Shown: positions 45,837-54,752, counted from the first letter of the stretch. The stretch: DNA of 64,000 nt from Nakamurella aerolata (GCF_013002705.1 NZ_JABEND010000005.1:62001-126000); one strand, 5' to 3'. Notes: generated from the sequence alone by a model not told the origin. Program-made: numbers and translations.

Positions 45837-46339
45837 GGCTGGCTTGGCGAGTTCGTTCCGGCGGCGGCCGAGTCGTCGGCCGGCTGGTTGCCGGCATTCT
45901 CGGCGGTCAGGTAGACCAGCCGGAATTTGCCGATCTGCACCTCGTCGCCGTTGGACAAGGTGGCGGCCTCGACCGGCTCGCGGTTGACCAGTGTCCCGTT
46001 CAGCGACCCGACGTCGCGGACCTCGTAGCCGCCGGCGATCCGGCGGAACTCGGCGTGCCGCCGGGAGACGGTGACGTCGTCGAGGAAGATCTCGCTCTCC
46101 GGATGCCGGCCGGCGCTGACCTGCTCGGCCTCGAGCGTGAATCGCGATCCGGCGTTGGGGCCGCGCTTGACCACCAGCAGGGCGGTGCCTGGCCGCAGCG
46201 CCTCAAGACCGGTCAGCGTCTGCTCGCCCGGCTTCTCCGGCTCACCGGTGGGGATGGCGCGGAACACCGAGGTGGTGGCCGGGTCCTGGGCAGCAGGCTG
46301 CCCGGGGTTCTGCTCTCGCGCGGAATCGTGATCGGTCAC
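45833..46339 (-). CDS. garA: FHA-domain metabolic regulator GarA/OdhI
   Basis: A 168-residue protein with one forkhead-associated domain that binds phosphothreonine: LVVKRGPNAGSRFTLE, AGRHPESEIFLDDVTVSRRH and VGSLNGTLVNREP are the FHA signatures. The N-terminal phosphorylation motif of GarA/OdhI is kept as ATTSVFRA. In mycobacteria and corynebacteria this protein, controlled by Ser/Thr kinases, inhibits 2-oxoglutarate dehydrogenase and regulates glutamate metabolism. It forms an operon with ftsR. The link with the glutamate importer elsewhere in this window is thematic only. Confidence 0.95.
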   Translation of the reverse strand: MTDHDSAREQNPGQPAAQDPATTSVFRAIPTGEPEKPGEQTLTGLEALRPGTALLVVKRGPNAGSRFTLEAEQVSAGRHPESEIFLDDVTVSRRHAEFRRIAGGYEVRDVGSLNGTLVNREPVEAATLSNGDEVQIGKFRLVYLTAENAGNQPADDSAAAGTNSPSQP

Positions 46340-46661
46340 CCGTCGCTCCCTTCGACAACTCTTCGCCGGCGCTGCCGGGCGTCAGTGCATCTGCATGTCG
46401 CTGCACTTGTCAGTGTTGCCCCACTGGCAGTGCAACCGAGCACCTGTCCGCGACCGCCGGGAGCAGCCGCTGACTCGTCTCGCTGGTCTTCCGGTCGTGA
46501 ACAACGGACCCCGGAACGAGGATCCGTCAACCCGACTGGACGCAACCGGCACCATTGCCCGTTGCCGAATCGCAGGGCGCCGTTAGCCGCCGACCCGGCG
46601 CGATCCGCTGGTGCTTGACCGTACCGTGCGTCGGCTGGCGGCGACACCGCCGGTGGCGGGA
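46340..46661. other. Intergenic region between garA and gcvH, no gene seen
   Basis: This 322-base stretch contains the presumed garA-ftsR promoter. No frame is gene-like. A palindrome CACTGGCAGTG lies at about 46422-46432. A TTGTCAGTG box occurs at 46407 on the plus strand but lacks the matching downstream half of a RecA-NDp promoter. Confidence 0.5.
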
Positions 46662-47048
46662 TCAGTCGCTACCGACGACGTCCGCGTAACCCTTGGCGTC
46701 GAGCAGGTCCGCGGTGCCGGCGGGGTCGGTCAGCTCGATCTCGACCATCCAGCCGTCGCCGTAGGGATCGGTGTTGACCAGCTCAGGGCTGTTCTCCAGG
46801 GCCTCGTTGCGGCCGGTGACGGTGCCGGCGACCGGGGAGTAGATGTCCGAAACGGACTTGGTCGACTCCACCTCGCCGAGCGAATCACCGGTGCTGACGG
46901 TGGCGCCGAGGTCGGGCAGTTGCACGTAGACGATGTCGCCGAGGCTGCTCTGCGCGTAGTCGGTGATGCCGATCCGGACGGTGCTCGCGCCCTCGGCCTG
47001 TTTGACCCATTCGTGGTCGGACGAGTACTTCAGGTCCTCGGGAATCAA
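46662..47048 (-). CDS. gcvH: Glycine cleavage system H protein
   Basis: A 128-residue lipoyl carrier of the glycine cleavage system. The lipoyl-lysine motif is GEVESTKSVSDIYSPV, and the ends match the family (YSSDHEWVKQ at the N-terminus, DGWMVEIEL at the C-terminus). The start is TTG at 47048, supported by GAGAGGG seven bases upstream; no ATG or GTG fits. Two 14-bp direct repeats lie 50-80 bases upstream. I see no glycine riboswitch here, unlike at gcvP. Confidence 0.95.
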   Translation of the reverse strand: MIPEDLKYSSDHEWVKQAEGASTVRIGITDYAQSSLGDIVYVQLPDLGATVSTGDSLGEVESTKSVSDIYSPVAGTVTGRNEALENSPELVNTDPYGDGWMVEIELTDPAGTADLLDAKGYADVVGSD

Positions 47049-47098
47049 CGGCGCACCCTCTCGTGAGCTGCCGTTCGCGCCGGCGAACGGGCTGAATT

Positions 47099-47126
47099 GG
47101 CTGAACGTGACTGGCTGAACGTGAAA
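47099..47126. repeat. 14-bp direct repeats upstream of gcvH
   Basis: GGCTGAACGTGACT and GGCTGAACGTGAAA adjoin each other (47099-47126), preceded by a partial copy (GGGCTGAATT). They lie 50-80 bases before the gcvH start, in the promoter region. Confidence 0.75.
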
Positions 47127-47237
47127 CAGGACGGGCCCGGCATCGGCCGCAAGCCCTGCGGCCCACCGATTTCGCGCTGCGAAGCGTATGCGGCGACCGA
47201 CCGGGCAGGCAACAGCCGGGCCGGCCTGAGCGGCGGC

Positions 47238-47897
47238 CTACCCGCGCACCGGCGTGTGCCGCACCACCCACAGCACTTGTTTGAGGTAGAGCACGCCGGA
47301 CCAGAGATACAGCCCGACGCCCCACACCGTGAACGCCACCCCGATCGGGAAGGCGACCTTCTGCACCGCGGCGTCACCCTGGCCCAGCAGCAGGAACGGG
47401 AAGGCGTACAGCAGGCAGAAGGTGGCGGCCTTGCCGAGGTAGTGCACCGGCAGCGGCGGGTAGCCGTGCCGGCGCAGCACCGGGATGCACACCGCGAGGA
47501 CCAGGTCACGTCCTACCAGCAGCGCCGCCACCCACCACGGGATGATCCCGCGGATGACGAACGCCACCAGGGTGGCGAGGATGTACAGCCGGTCGGCGGC
47601 CGGGTCCAGCAGTTCCCCGAGCCGTGAGTACTGGCCGAGCAGCCGGGCCAACTTGCCGTCGGCCCAGTCGGTGACGGCGCTGACCGCCAGCACCACCAAC
47701 GCCCAGCCGTCGGCCTTGGGGCCGAGCATCAGCCACAGGAACAGTGGCACCCCGAGCAGCCGCAGGAACGACAGCAGGTTCGGCACCGTCCAGATCCGGC
47801 CGAGGTCGCCGAGCTGGTAGGTGGCAGTCAGCGAGGGGTCGCCGGGATCGGGCGCGGACTGCTGCGGTCTGCTGGCCACTCCCCGATCGTCGCTCAC
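47238..47897 (-). CDS. CDP-alcohol phosphatidyltransferase (PgsA-like)
   Basis: A 219-residue membrane enzyme that transfers a phosphatidyl group from CDP-diacylglycerol to an alcohol. The full family signature D-G-x2-A-R-x8-G-x3-D-x3-D is present in DGKLARLLGQYSRLGELLDP plus AADR. About six membrane helices follow a polar N-terminus of 30 residues. It corresponds by position to pgsA2 (Rv1822 region) of mycobacteria, near gcvH and garA. The acceptor (glycerol phosphate or another alcohol) cannot be told. Confidence 0.9.
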   Translation of the reverse strand: MSDDRGVASRPQQSAPDPGDPSLTATYQLGDLGRIWTVPNLLSFLRLLGVPLFLWLMLGPKADGWALVVLAVSAVTDWADGKLARLLGQYSRLGELLDPAADRLYILATLVAFVIRGIIPWWVAALLVGRDLVLAVCIPVLRRHGYPPLPVHYLGKAATFCLLYAFPFLLLGQGDAAVQKVAFPIGVAFTVWGVGLYLWSGVLYLKQVLWVVRHTPVRG

Positions 47898-47988
47898 GAC
47901 GCATGACGCTACCCACCGCGGCGGCTGCGCTCACCGGCGGAGGACTTCCGAATCGGCAAGAATCGCCCGCGCTCTACCATGACCGATC

Positions 47989-49392
47989 ATGAGCGCCGAA
48001 GGATTGGCCCGTGCCCGCCAGGTGATGCAGGACGGGGGTGTGCCCGAGCAGGCCATCGCCGTGTTCGAGCGGTTCTACGGCGAGTTGGAGGCCGGCGCCA
48101 CCGGCATGGTGCACGAGGCGGACATCGAGCCGCTCACCGACGTGCCGAAGCTGGAGCAGACCGCCAGCACCGAGGCCGAGCAGGCGGCCGCGATGGACGT
48201 CACCGCGATCATCAAACTCAACGGCGGGCTCGGCACCTCGATGGGCATGTCGCAGGCCAAGTCGCTGCTGCCGGTGCATCCGGGCGTGACGTTTCTCGAC
48301 ATCATCGCCCGGCAGGTGCTGGCGCAGCGCACGGCGTTGGGGGCCAGGCTGCCGCTGATCTTCATGAACTCGTTCCGCACCCAGGCGGACACCCTTGCGG
48401 CCCTGCGACGCATCGATACCGAGCTGGCCGGCGGCAACCTCGCGGTGGACGGGGTGCCGCTGGACTTCTTGCAGAACCGCGAGCCCAAGCTGCGCGCCGA
48501 CGACCTCACCCCGGTGAGTTGGCCGGCCGATCCTTCACTGGAGTGGTGCCCGCCGGGGCATGGTGACCTGTACACGGCGCTGTCCACCTCCGGGGTGCTG
48601 GAAACCTTGCTGGACAAGGGTTTCAGGTACGCCAGCGTGTCCAACTCCGACAACCTGGGTGCCAGTCCCAGCCCGCGCGTCGCTGCCTGGTTCGCCGCGT
48701 CCGGCGCGCCCTACGCCGCCGAGGTGTGCCGGCGCACCCCGGCCGACGTCAAGGGTGGCTATCTGGTGGTGCGCAAGTCCGACGGCAGGCTGGTGCTGCG
48801 GGAGACCGCCCAGACCCCGCCCGAGGACATGGCGATGGCCGACGACATCAACCGGCACCGCTACTTCCACACCAACAATCTGTGGTTCGACCTGCGGGTG
48901 CTCAAGCAGACCCTTGACGAGCGCGACGGCGTGTTGGGGCTGCGGCTGATCCGGAACGAGAAGACGGTCGACCCCACCGACAAGACGTCGCCGAAGGTGA
49001 TCCAGATCGAGTCGGCGATGGGCGCCGCCGTCGAGGTGTTCGACGGCGCCACCGCCATCGAGGTGCCGCGCTCGCGGTTCCTGCCGGTGAAGACCACCAA
49101 CGATCTGCTGCTGCTGCGGTCGGACGTGTACGGCTTCGACGACGCCGAGCGCCCGGTGGCGAAGGCCGATCCGGTGCCGCTGGTCGATCTCGACCCTGGC
49201 TACTACAAGCTGATCGACGACTTCGACGCCAGGTTCCCGGCCGGCGCGCCCTCGCTGGTGCAGGCCAGCGCGCTGCGGGTGCGGGGCGACTGGACCTTCG
49301 GCGCCGGCGTCACCGTTCGCGGAGCGGTGACGCTGGACGACGAGGGCGCCCCCGCCAAGGTTGACGACGGCAAAACGCTTGGCGCCGAGTAA
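47989..49392 (+). CDS. UTP--glucose-1-phosphate uridylyltransferase (eukaryote-type UDPGP)
   Basis: A 467-residue enzyme that makes UDP-glucose from UTP and glucose 1-phosphate. It belongs to the large UDPGP family otherwise common in eukaryotes, not the GalU family usual in bacteria: nucleotide loop LNGGLGTSMGMSQAKSLLPV, FMNSFRTQADTL, WCPPGHGDLYTAL, SNSDNLG and the sugar-binding EKTVDPTDKTSPKVIQIE region are all present. A C-terminal beta-helix-like end (VRGAVTLDDEG) fits the family. It is divergent from the phosphatidyltransferase gene. It may supply glycogen, trehalose or envelope sugars. Confidence 0.92.
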   Translation: MSAEGLARARQVMQDGGVPEQAIAVFERFYGELEAGATGMVHEADIEPLTDVPKLEQTASTEAEQAAAMDVTAIIKLNGGLGTSMGMSQAKSLLPVHPGVTFLDIIARQVLAQRTALGARLPLIFMNSFRTQADTLAALRRIDTELAGGNLAVDGVPLDFLQNREPKLRADDLTPVSWPADPSLEWCPPGHGDLYTALSTSGVLETLLDKGFRYASVSNSDNLGASPSPRVAAWFAASGAPYAAEVCRRTPADVKGGYLVVRKSDGRLVLRETAQTPPEDMAMADDINRHRYFHTNNLWFDLRVLKQTLDERDGVLGLRLIRNEKTVDPTDKTSPKVIQIESAMGAAVEVFDGATAIEVPRSRFLPVKTTNDLLLLRSDVYGFDDAERPVAKADPVPLVDLDPGYYKLIDDFDARFPAGAPSLVQASALRVRGDWTFGAGVTVRGAVTLDDEGAPAKVDDGKTLGAE

Positions 49393-49400
49393 CTCTGGCC

Positions 49401-49430
49401 GGTGGCACCGCGGCTGCCGGCGGCGCCACC
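49401..49430 (+). terminator. Hairpin after UGPase gene
   Basis: GGTGGC-A-CCGC and GCGG-C-GCCACC form a 10-bp stem with one mismatch and an 8-base loop, starting nine bases after the stop codon. It probably ends the UGPase transcript; no T-run follows. Confidence 0.5.
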
Positions 49431-49537
49431 ATGGGGCGAAGGGTGGGCGTCGGATCGGCTTGTTAATGGTGGTTTACTGACAGGTGAGCGTTGCCGGCAC
49501 CGTGGCCGGCCGACCGTGATCCGGACACGAGGTAGCC

Positions 49538-50680
49538 ATGCGCATCGGCGTTCCCACCGAGGTGAAGAACCACGAGTACCGGGTGGCGTTGACGCCGGCC
49601 GGGGCCCACCAGCTGGTGGCCGCCGGGCATCAGGTGTTGGTGCAGTCCGGCGCCGGCGCCGGCAGCAGGATCACCGACGAGGAGTACACCGAGGCGGGCG
49701 CCGAGGTGGTCTACGCGGCCGACGCCGACCAGGCGGCGGACCGGGTGTGGGGCGAGTCGGAGCTGGTGGTGAAGGTCAAGGAGCCGATCGCCTCCGAGTA
49801 CCACCGGTTACGCCCCGACCTGACGCTGTTCACCTACCTGCACCTGGCGGCCGACCGGCCGCTCACCGAGGCACTGCTGGCAGCGGGTACCACCTCGATC
49901 GCCTACGAGACGGTGCAGTTGCCGGACCGGACGCTGCCGCTACTGGCGCCGATGAGCGAGATCGCGGGCCGGTTGGCGCCGCAGGTCGGCGCCTATCACC
50001 TGATGCGCAACGAGGGTGGCCGCGGGGTGCTGCTGGGTGGGGTTCCCGGGGTGGTCGGCGCCAAGGTGGTGGTGCTCGGCGGCGGCGTCTCCGGGATGCA
50101 CGCCGCCGAGATCGCGCTCGGGATGCGCGCCGACGTGACGGTGCTCGACCTGTCCATCCCGGTGCTGCGCAGGTTGGATTCGCACTTCTCCGGGCAGGTG
50201 AAAACCCTTGCCTCCACGGCATATTCGATCGCCGACCAGGTGCGGCAGGCCGATCTGGCGATCGGGGCGGTGCTGGTGCCGGGCGCGAAGGCACCGAAGC
50301 TGGTCAGCAATGCGCTGGTCGCCGAGATGCTGCCGGGTTCGGTGCTGGTGGACATCGCCGTTGACCAGGGCGGCTGTTTCGAAGACAGCCATCCGACGAC
50401 GCACGACAACCCGACCTTCCGGGTGCACGAGTCGGTGTTCTACTGCGTGGCGAACATGCCGGGTGCGGTCCCCCGCACGTCGACCTTCGCGCTCACCAAC
50501 GCGACCCTGCCGTATGTCTCCGCGGTGGCCCGTTCCGGTTGGCGGGCAGCGCTTTCCGCCGATCCGGCGCTGGCGCTCGGGCTGCACACCCATGCCGGAA
50601 CCCTCACCAACGAGCCGGTCGGTCAGGCGCACCAGTTGCCCTCGACACCGCCGGACCAGGTGCTCGCAGCCGGCAGTTGA
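49538..50680 (+). CDS. ald: Alanine dehydrogenase
   Basis: NAD-dependent enzyme interconverting L-alanine with pyruvate and ammonia. The 380-residue sequence is complete: [20 protein letters not shown] with the substrate Arg, [11 protein letters not shown] containing the substrate Lys, [17 protein letters not shown] with the catalytic His, [20 protein letters not shown] for NAD binding, and [18 protein letters not shown] with the catalytic Asp. A GAGGT ribosome binding site precedes the ATG. No AldR-type regulator gene is next to it. It stands alone between hairpin and membrane-protein gene. Confidence 0.96.
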   Translation: MRIGVPTEVKNHEYRVALTPAGAHQLVAAGHQVLVQSGAGAGSRITDEEYTEAGAEVVYAADADQAADRVWGESELVVKVKEPIASEYHRLRPDLTLFTYLHLAADRPLTEALLAAGTTSIAYETVQLPDRTLPLLAPMSEIAGRLAPQVGAYHLMRNEGGRGVLLGGVPGVVGAKVVVLGGGVSGMHAAEIALGMRADVTVLDLSIPVLRRLDSHFSGQVKTLASTAYSIADQVRQADLAIGAVLVPGAKAPKLVSNALVAEMLPGSVLVDIAVDQGGCFEDSHPTTHDNPTFRVHESVFYCVANMPGAVPRTSTFALTNATLPYVSAVARSGWRAALSADPALALGLHTHAGTLTNEPVGQAHQLPSTPPDQVLAAGS

Positions 50681-50820
50681 GACTCAGGCAGTTGCGGCTC
50701 AGGTCCGTTGCGGCCCGGGTGGTTCCAGGGTGTCTCGCGCGTCCGGTTGGAAGACTCGGTTGATCGACGTCCACCCAATGCGGCGGGCGGCTGCGGCCCG
50801 GCGCCGCTAAGGTGCTCACC

Positions 50821-52308
50821 GTGTCGTCCGCCGGTGCCGCCAAGGGGTCGGCGCCCGCGCGCCCGCGGCACGCCGGCAATCAACCTGGCGTCGGCAAGCC
50901 GCGGCCGCTGCGGCATGCCGTGCTGGACGCGCTGTCCGTCCCGTGGAACACCCTGCGCTGCCTCGGCCGGCACTTCCCCACCCTGTTCGTCATCGCCCTG
51001 GCCGGCCAGCTCGCGCACGACCGGCTGATCGATCTGGCCGTCTGGGTTTCCCGTGCCGGTGGCATCTTCGGGCAGCTGGTGCTGGTGCTGGCACCACTGT
51101 CGGTGCTGACCTCATATGTGTTGATACTGCGGGTGATCCGGCCCTCGCTGCCGACCGTGCGGGAGCTCACCTCGACTCGGCCGGACGGGGCGCTGCCCAC
51201 CGCCCGCCGCTTCCGGCTCCGCAGGCTGGTCACCGAGTTGGACGAGCTCGGCGCGCTGCTGATCCCGTTCCTGGTGGTGTATTCCACCGCCGGCCAGTTG
51301 CGCAACGACGCCATCGCCTTCAACCTCGGGGTGACCAACGACGTCGCCGACAATCTGATGGTCCACGTGAACGACGCCGACGTGAGCGCGGCACAGGCCA
51401 CCGCGTCGGCCGACCAGGTCGCCCGCACCCTCGGCTCCGACACCAACATCTGGCTCTGGGTGCTGATCGTGACGGCGTTCGCGGTACGCACCGCGCTGCC
51501 CTGGCTGATCAAGAACGTGCGCTGGGGACTGCTCGGATTCGTCGCGGCATACGCCGAAGCGCTGTGGATGGTGTCGGCGGCACCGTTGCTGAACGGTCTG
51601 CGCAGCCACGCCACCGACTGGGTCACCGGCCGCAAGATCGTGGCATGGACGCAGCAGACAATGCACTCCTTCACCGATCTGCTGGGCCCGCTCACCGGCG
51701 TCGCGAACACCGTGATCACGGTGCTGGGCAAGCTGATCGGCTCGGCCGGGACGCTGCTGCTGGTTCCCCTGGCGTGGCTGTCGATCGGCGCTGTGGTGTT
51801 CGGTCAGTTGATCGACGCCGGCCCGCGAACCGAGCGCACCAACTGGATGACCAGGGCGCGGCTGCGTTTCAACCGGCGGATGTCGTCGCTCGATCAGCGG
51901 GCCCAACGGGCCGCCGGCGAGCTGACCTCGGGACTGAGCGGCAGGTTCGGGCAGATCGTCACCGGAGTGCGCACCATCATCGGCAGCGGTGGGGTGGCAA
52001 TGGTGTTGTTCTGCATGCTGTTTCAGGCGGCGCAGCTGGCCGGCGGCGGACTCTGGATGCTGGAACGCGCGATCATCGGCCCGCAGGAACCATCGGTGTG
52101 GATCGCCCTCGGCGACACCGGCGGCCCGCTGCGCACCCTGAACAACACGCTGGTGACGATGCTGTTGCTGTGTCTGGTCGGTGCCGGCACCGACCGCGCC
52201 CTGCACGGCCGGCTGCTGCGGCGTCGAGCCGAACAAGCAGCGCCGACCTCGGCGGAGTCAACCGACCAGCACCCGCCCGCGCCGCCGACCACTCAACCGG
52301 CGGGTTGA
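50821..52308 (+). CDS. Membrane protein of unknown function
   Basis: A 495-residue protein with about eight hydrophobic segments (for example LFVIALAGQLAHDRLIDLAV, LVLVLAPLSVLTSYVLIL, WLWVLIVTAFAVRTALPWLI) and Pro/Ala-rich ends. The GTG at 50821 has AAGGTG six bases upstream; a GTG nine bases earlier is also possible. I do not recognise a family. Its 3' end overlaps the convergent secreted-domain gene by 16 bases, so the two transcripts are antisense at their ends. Confidence 0.75.
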   Translation: MSSAGAAKGSAPARPRHAGNQPGVGKPRPLRHAVLDALSVPWNTLRCLGRHFPTLFVIALAGQLAHDRLIDLAVWVSRAGGIFGQLVLVLAPLSVLTSYVLILRVIRPSLPTVRELTSTRPDGALPTARRFRLRRLVTELDELGALLIPFLVVYSTAGQLRNDAIAFNLGVTNDVADNLMVHVNDADVSAAQATASADQVARTLGSDTNIWLWVLIVTAFAVRTALPWLIKNVRWGLLGFVAAYAEALWMVSAAPLLNGLRSHATDWVTGRKIVAWTQQTMHSFTDLLGPLTGVANTVITVLGKLIGSAGTLLLVPLAWLSIGAVVFGQLIDAGPRTERTNWMTRARLRFNRRMSSLDQRAQRAAGELTSGLSGRFGQIVTGVRTIIGSGGVAMVLFCMLFQAAQLAGGGLWMLERAIIGPQEPSVWIALGDTGGPLRTLNNTLVTMLLLCLVGAGTDRALHGRLLRRRAEQAAPTSAESTDQHPPAPPTTQPAG

Positions 52309-53069
52309 GCGATGCTCAACACCCCGACGTAGGGCGCGTTGCTCGGATAGTCGATCACCACCTCAGCTGGCCGCACCCCCGCCGGCAGCAGAAAGCTGGC
52401 CTGCTGCACCGGGTTTCCGCCCGCCGCGGCATCGCTGGATGTCGCGGTTCCGGACCCGGGTGACGCGGCCGGGGCGGGGTCGGCCAGCTCCGGGTCGACA
52501 GCCGCGGCGCACCCCACCGTCCCGAACCCGTCGAGCTCGTCAGGGTTCGCGCCGAAGCGCTGGCCGGACGCGTCGGCCAACGTCACTCCGCAGGTCGGGC
52601 CGGACGCGGTGGACTCGAGCTCCAGCTGCCACACCTGCGCTCCGGGAACCGATACCTGCACTGCCGCACCGTTTTTGCCGGGTGCGCCGGCCCCAGCACC
52701 ACCGGCCCGATCCGACGGCATCGGACGCACCGCCACCAGTCGCAGCGTTGCCGACGGCAGCCGCAGCTGCTCGCCAGGCGCTGCTCGCAGTTGCTGGTGC
52801 GGAGTCTGGGCACGCTGGCTCCGGTAGCCGTCGGTGACGCTCCACAACGCCAGCCCGGCGACCGGGAGCAGCGCGATGAGAGCAACGAGATTGCGTCGCC
52901 ACCAACCGGTCTCGGCCGGTCCACGTCGCGGCGGCAGGGGCGGCTCGGACACCGACCCCGGCTGTGAACCGGAGACTGAACCGGGAGTTGAATCGGGAAT
53001 TGAATCGGGAGCTGAACCGGGGGCCGATCCCGAAGGCGGCCCCGAGGGTGGCCCCGAAGGTGAGGCCAT
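52293..53069 (-). CDS. Membrane-anchored secreted-domain protein (third of set)
   Basis: A 258-residue protein: a Pro/Ser/Gly repeat-rich cytoplasmic N-terminus (PPSGPPSGSAPGSAPDSIPD), one membrane helix (LVALIALLPVAGLALWSV) and an extracytoplasmic beta-rich domain with two Cys (GPTCGVTL and TVGCAAAV), probably a disulfide. Its start overlaps the stop of the preceding gene by one base (TGATG). I recognise no family. It is last in a set of three small genes with the same topology. Confidence 0.7.
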   Translation of the reverse strand: MASPSGPPSGPPSGSAPGSAPDSIPDSTPGSVSGSQPGSVSEPPLPPRRGPAETGWWRRNLVALIALLPVAGLALWSVTDGYRSQRAQTPHQQLRAAPGEQLRLPSATLRLVAVRPMPSDRAGGAGAGAPGKNGAAVQVSVPGAQVWQLELESTASGPTCGVTLADASGQRFGANPDELDGFGTVGCAAAVDPELADPAPAASPGSGTATSSDAAAGGNPVQQASFLLPAGVRPAEVVIDYPSNAPYVGVLSIAQPAG

Positions 53070-53737
53070 CAGGAATCGCCCTGCCCGGCAACCACCGTGC
53101 GGGTCGGCGGGGGTACCACCGGTGCGGCGCTGGCCCGCCATGCCGTCACCGTTGCGGCCGTCACCGGAAGCCGCACCTGCACCTGGCTGTCCAGCCGCAG
53201 GGTCTGCGGCGCGGCCCGCGAAGCCAGCAGCGTCAGGCCGGACACTCCGGCCGGGACCTCGAACACCACCGCAACGGTCCGGACGAAGCCGGGTTGCGCC
53301 GCGCCGCCGATGGCCGGCTGCGGCCAGCGGTCGGTCGGGGTGAACAGCCGGCCGGAGTCGTCGCGCAGTTGCCAGCCGATCAGGCTGACCGGTTCGTCGT
53401 GGGCCCGGATCGATGCCGTCAGCACAACGAACACCCCGTTGCTGGTGCGGGTGGCGGAGTTCGGCCCGGTGGCGGAGTTCGCCCTGGCGGCCAGTTGTGC
53501 GCTGCCGGTCACCGCGTCGGCCCGTAGGTCGAAGGTGCGGGCCCGCACCCAGGTGCCCATGGCGCCGCTCGCCGGGAAGGCGGCCCTTTGCACCTCGGGA
53601 GTGAGCTTGTTGAACGGATCGCCGCCGGGCTGCACCTGCTGCAACCACAGGGTGCCGAGCAGCGCCGCGACCAGCACCACCGGAGTGATCAGCCGCCGCC
53701 ACCACGGACGATCGGTCGGCGCGCGGTGCCGAACCAT
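53069..53737 (-). CDS. Membrane-anchored secreted-domain protein (second of set)
   Basis: A 222-residue protein begun at ATG 53737 (MVRHRAPTDR), with one membrane helix (LITPVVLVAALLGTLWL) and an extracytoplasmic beta-sandwich-like domain (WVRARTFDLRADAVTGS, FVVLTASIRAHDEPVSLIGW, RTVAVVFEVPAG) that resembles DUF4352-type Ig-like domains. It begins seven bases after the first gene of the set and overlaps the third by one base, so the three are one operon. Function unknown. Confidence 0.7.
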   Translation of the reverse strand: MVRHRAPTDRPWWRRLITPVVLVAALLGTLWLQQVQPGGDPFNKLTPEVQRAAFPASGAMGTWVRARTFDLRADAVTGSAQLAARANSATGPNSATRTSNGVFVVLTASIRAHDEPVSLIGWQLRDDSGRLFTPTDRWPQPAIGGAAQPGFVRTVAVVFEVPAGVSGLTLLASRAAPQTLRLDSQVQVRLPVTAATVTAWRASAAPVVPPPTRTVVAGQGDS

Positions 53738-53744
53738 CAGCCGA

Positions 53745-54641
53745 TCAGCTCCCCGCCGGGAACGGCCGGATCGGGGCAACCACAACGGCTTTCGCGGCCG
53801 GGTCGCCCCAGCGCAGCTCTTGGTTGGTGACCCACCGGCGCTGCTGCTCCGAGTTCACTTCGACGCGCGCGTTCGGTCCGGTGCCGGGCTGGCTCGATCC
53901 GGTCCCGGACGGGCTCGCTCCGGACGCCGGTTGGCCCGCGGACGCCGCGGCTGCGCCGGTGGTGCCGGCGCTGTCCTGCTGTTCCCAGAAGAACGCCACC
54001 TGCTCGGGGACGCCGGGCTGCAGGGTGGGGTTGACGGTGCCGTCGCTGACGATCAGCACCTGGTCGGGATTGGCGGAGTTCAGGCCGGGCTCGTCGGGCA
54101 GCGTGACGGCCGCCTTCGCAGCTGAGCCGGAGCCGGCAGCGGGCGTCATCGGCTCGTCCGCCGCGACCGCCATGGTGGTGACCACCACCAGCCAGTGCCG
54201 GCCCGGCTGGCTGATGCGCAGTGTCGGCGCGAACGCGTCGGGGCGATACAGCTGGACCTTCTCGACGGTGACCCGCCATTGCGGCGTGTCGATCGGCGTA
54301 CCGACCGGCACCTGCGGAACCGCGGCCTGCGCCGGAACTCCTTGCAGCCCACCGAATATGCCGCTGACGGCTGCCACCAGAGCCGCTGCTCCGACCACCC
54401 GTTGCCGGTAGCTGGTTCGGCCGGCCAGCGCGCGCGGGCGCCAGCGGGCCAGCGACTCCCGCGCGTCCCTGCGGGCTCGGCGCACCAGTTCGGCGGCGGA
54501 CACCGTCGCGGAATCCGAATCAGGGCCGGCGCCCGATTCGGATACCGGGGATGCGGCCGGGCACGCGCCGGCTGCCTCGGCGGCGGCTCCGATGGTGTCT
54601 GGCGGGTGCGCTGCGGCGTCCGCGCCCGCGGGTGGGTTCAC
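53745..54641 (-). CDS. Membrane-anchored secreted-domain protein (first of set)
   Basis: A 298-residue protein starting at GTG 54641 with AGGA nine bases upstream. A disordered, partly basic cytoplasmic region of about 95 residues precedes a membrane helix (VVGAAALVAAVSGIFGGLQG) and a DUF4352-like domain (DTPQWRVTVEKVQLYRPDAF, GRHWLVVVTTMAVAADEP, VNPTLQPGVPEQVAFFWEQ). A Gly/Ser/Thr-rich insertion lies near the C-terminus. It leads the three-gene operon and is divergent from dinB, with the LexA box between them. Confidence 0.7.
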   Translation of the reverse strand: MNPPAGADAAAHPPDTIGAAAEAAGACPAASPVSESGAGPDSDSATVSAAELVRRARRDARESLARWRPRALAGRTSYRQRVVGAAALVAAVSGIFGGLQGVPAQAAVPQVPVGTPIDTPQWRVTVEKVQLYRPDAFAPTLRISQPGRHWLVVVTTMAVAADEPMTPAAGSGSAAKAAVTLPDEPGLNSANPDQVLIVSDGTVNPTLQPGVPEQVAFFWEQQDSAGTTGAAAASAGQPASGASPSGTGSSQPGTGPNARVEVNSEQQRRWVTNQELRWGDPAAKAVVVAPIRPFPAGS

Positions 54642-54718
54642 GACTGTGGATCCTAGGGTGCGCAGCCTCGGGTGCACAGGCCTACGTCGATGTCCACCGG
54701 CACTGTCGGCACCGCATG

Positions 54719-54732
54719 CGAACATGCGTTCG
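54719..54732. promoter_or_regulatory. LexA (SOS) box upstream of dinB
   Basis: CGAACATGCGTTCG is a perfect match to the Gram-positive LexA operator (CGAACRNRYGTTYG). It ends 20 bases before the dinB start codon, overlapping its promoter region, and lies 78 bases from the divergent secreted-domain operon. dinB is therefore expected to be in the LexA regulon. Confidence 0.88.
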
Positions 54733-54752
54733 TGTCCGAAGAGAGGTCGGCG

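Noticed and set aside
46407-46415. TTGTCAGTG box in the garA-gcvH gap as a second RecA-NDp promoter
   Set aside because: The sequence 8 bases downstream is CTGGCA, not TAnnnT, and no gene lies downstream on the plus strand.
54672-54752. ATG at 54672 as the dinB start
   Set aside because: It would put the perfect LexA box inside the coding region and lacks a ribosome binding site, while ATG 54753 has GAGAGG just upstream.
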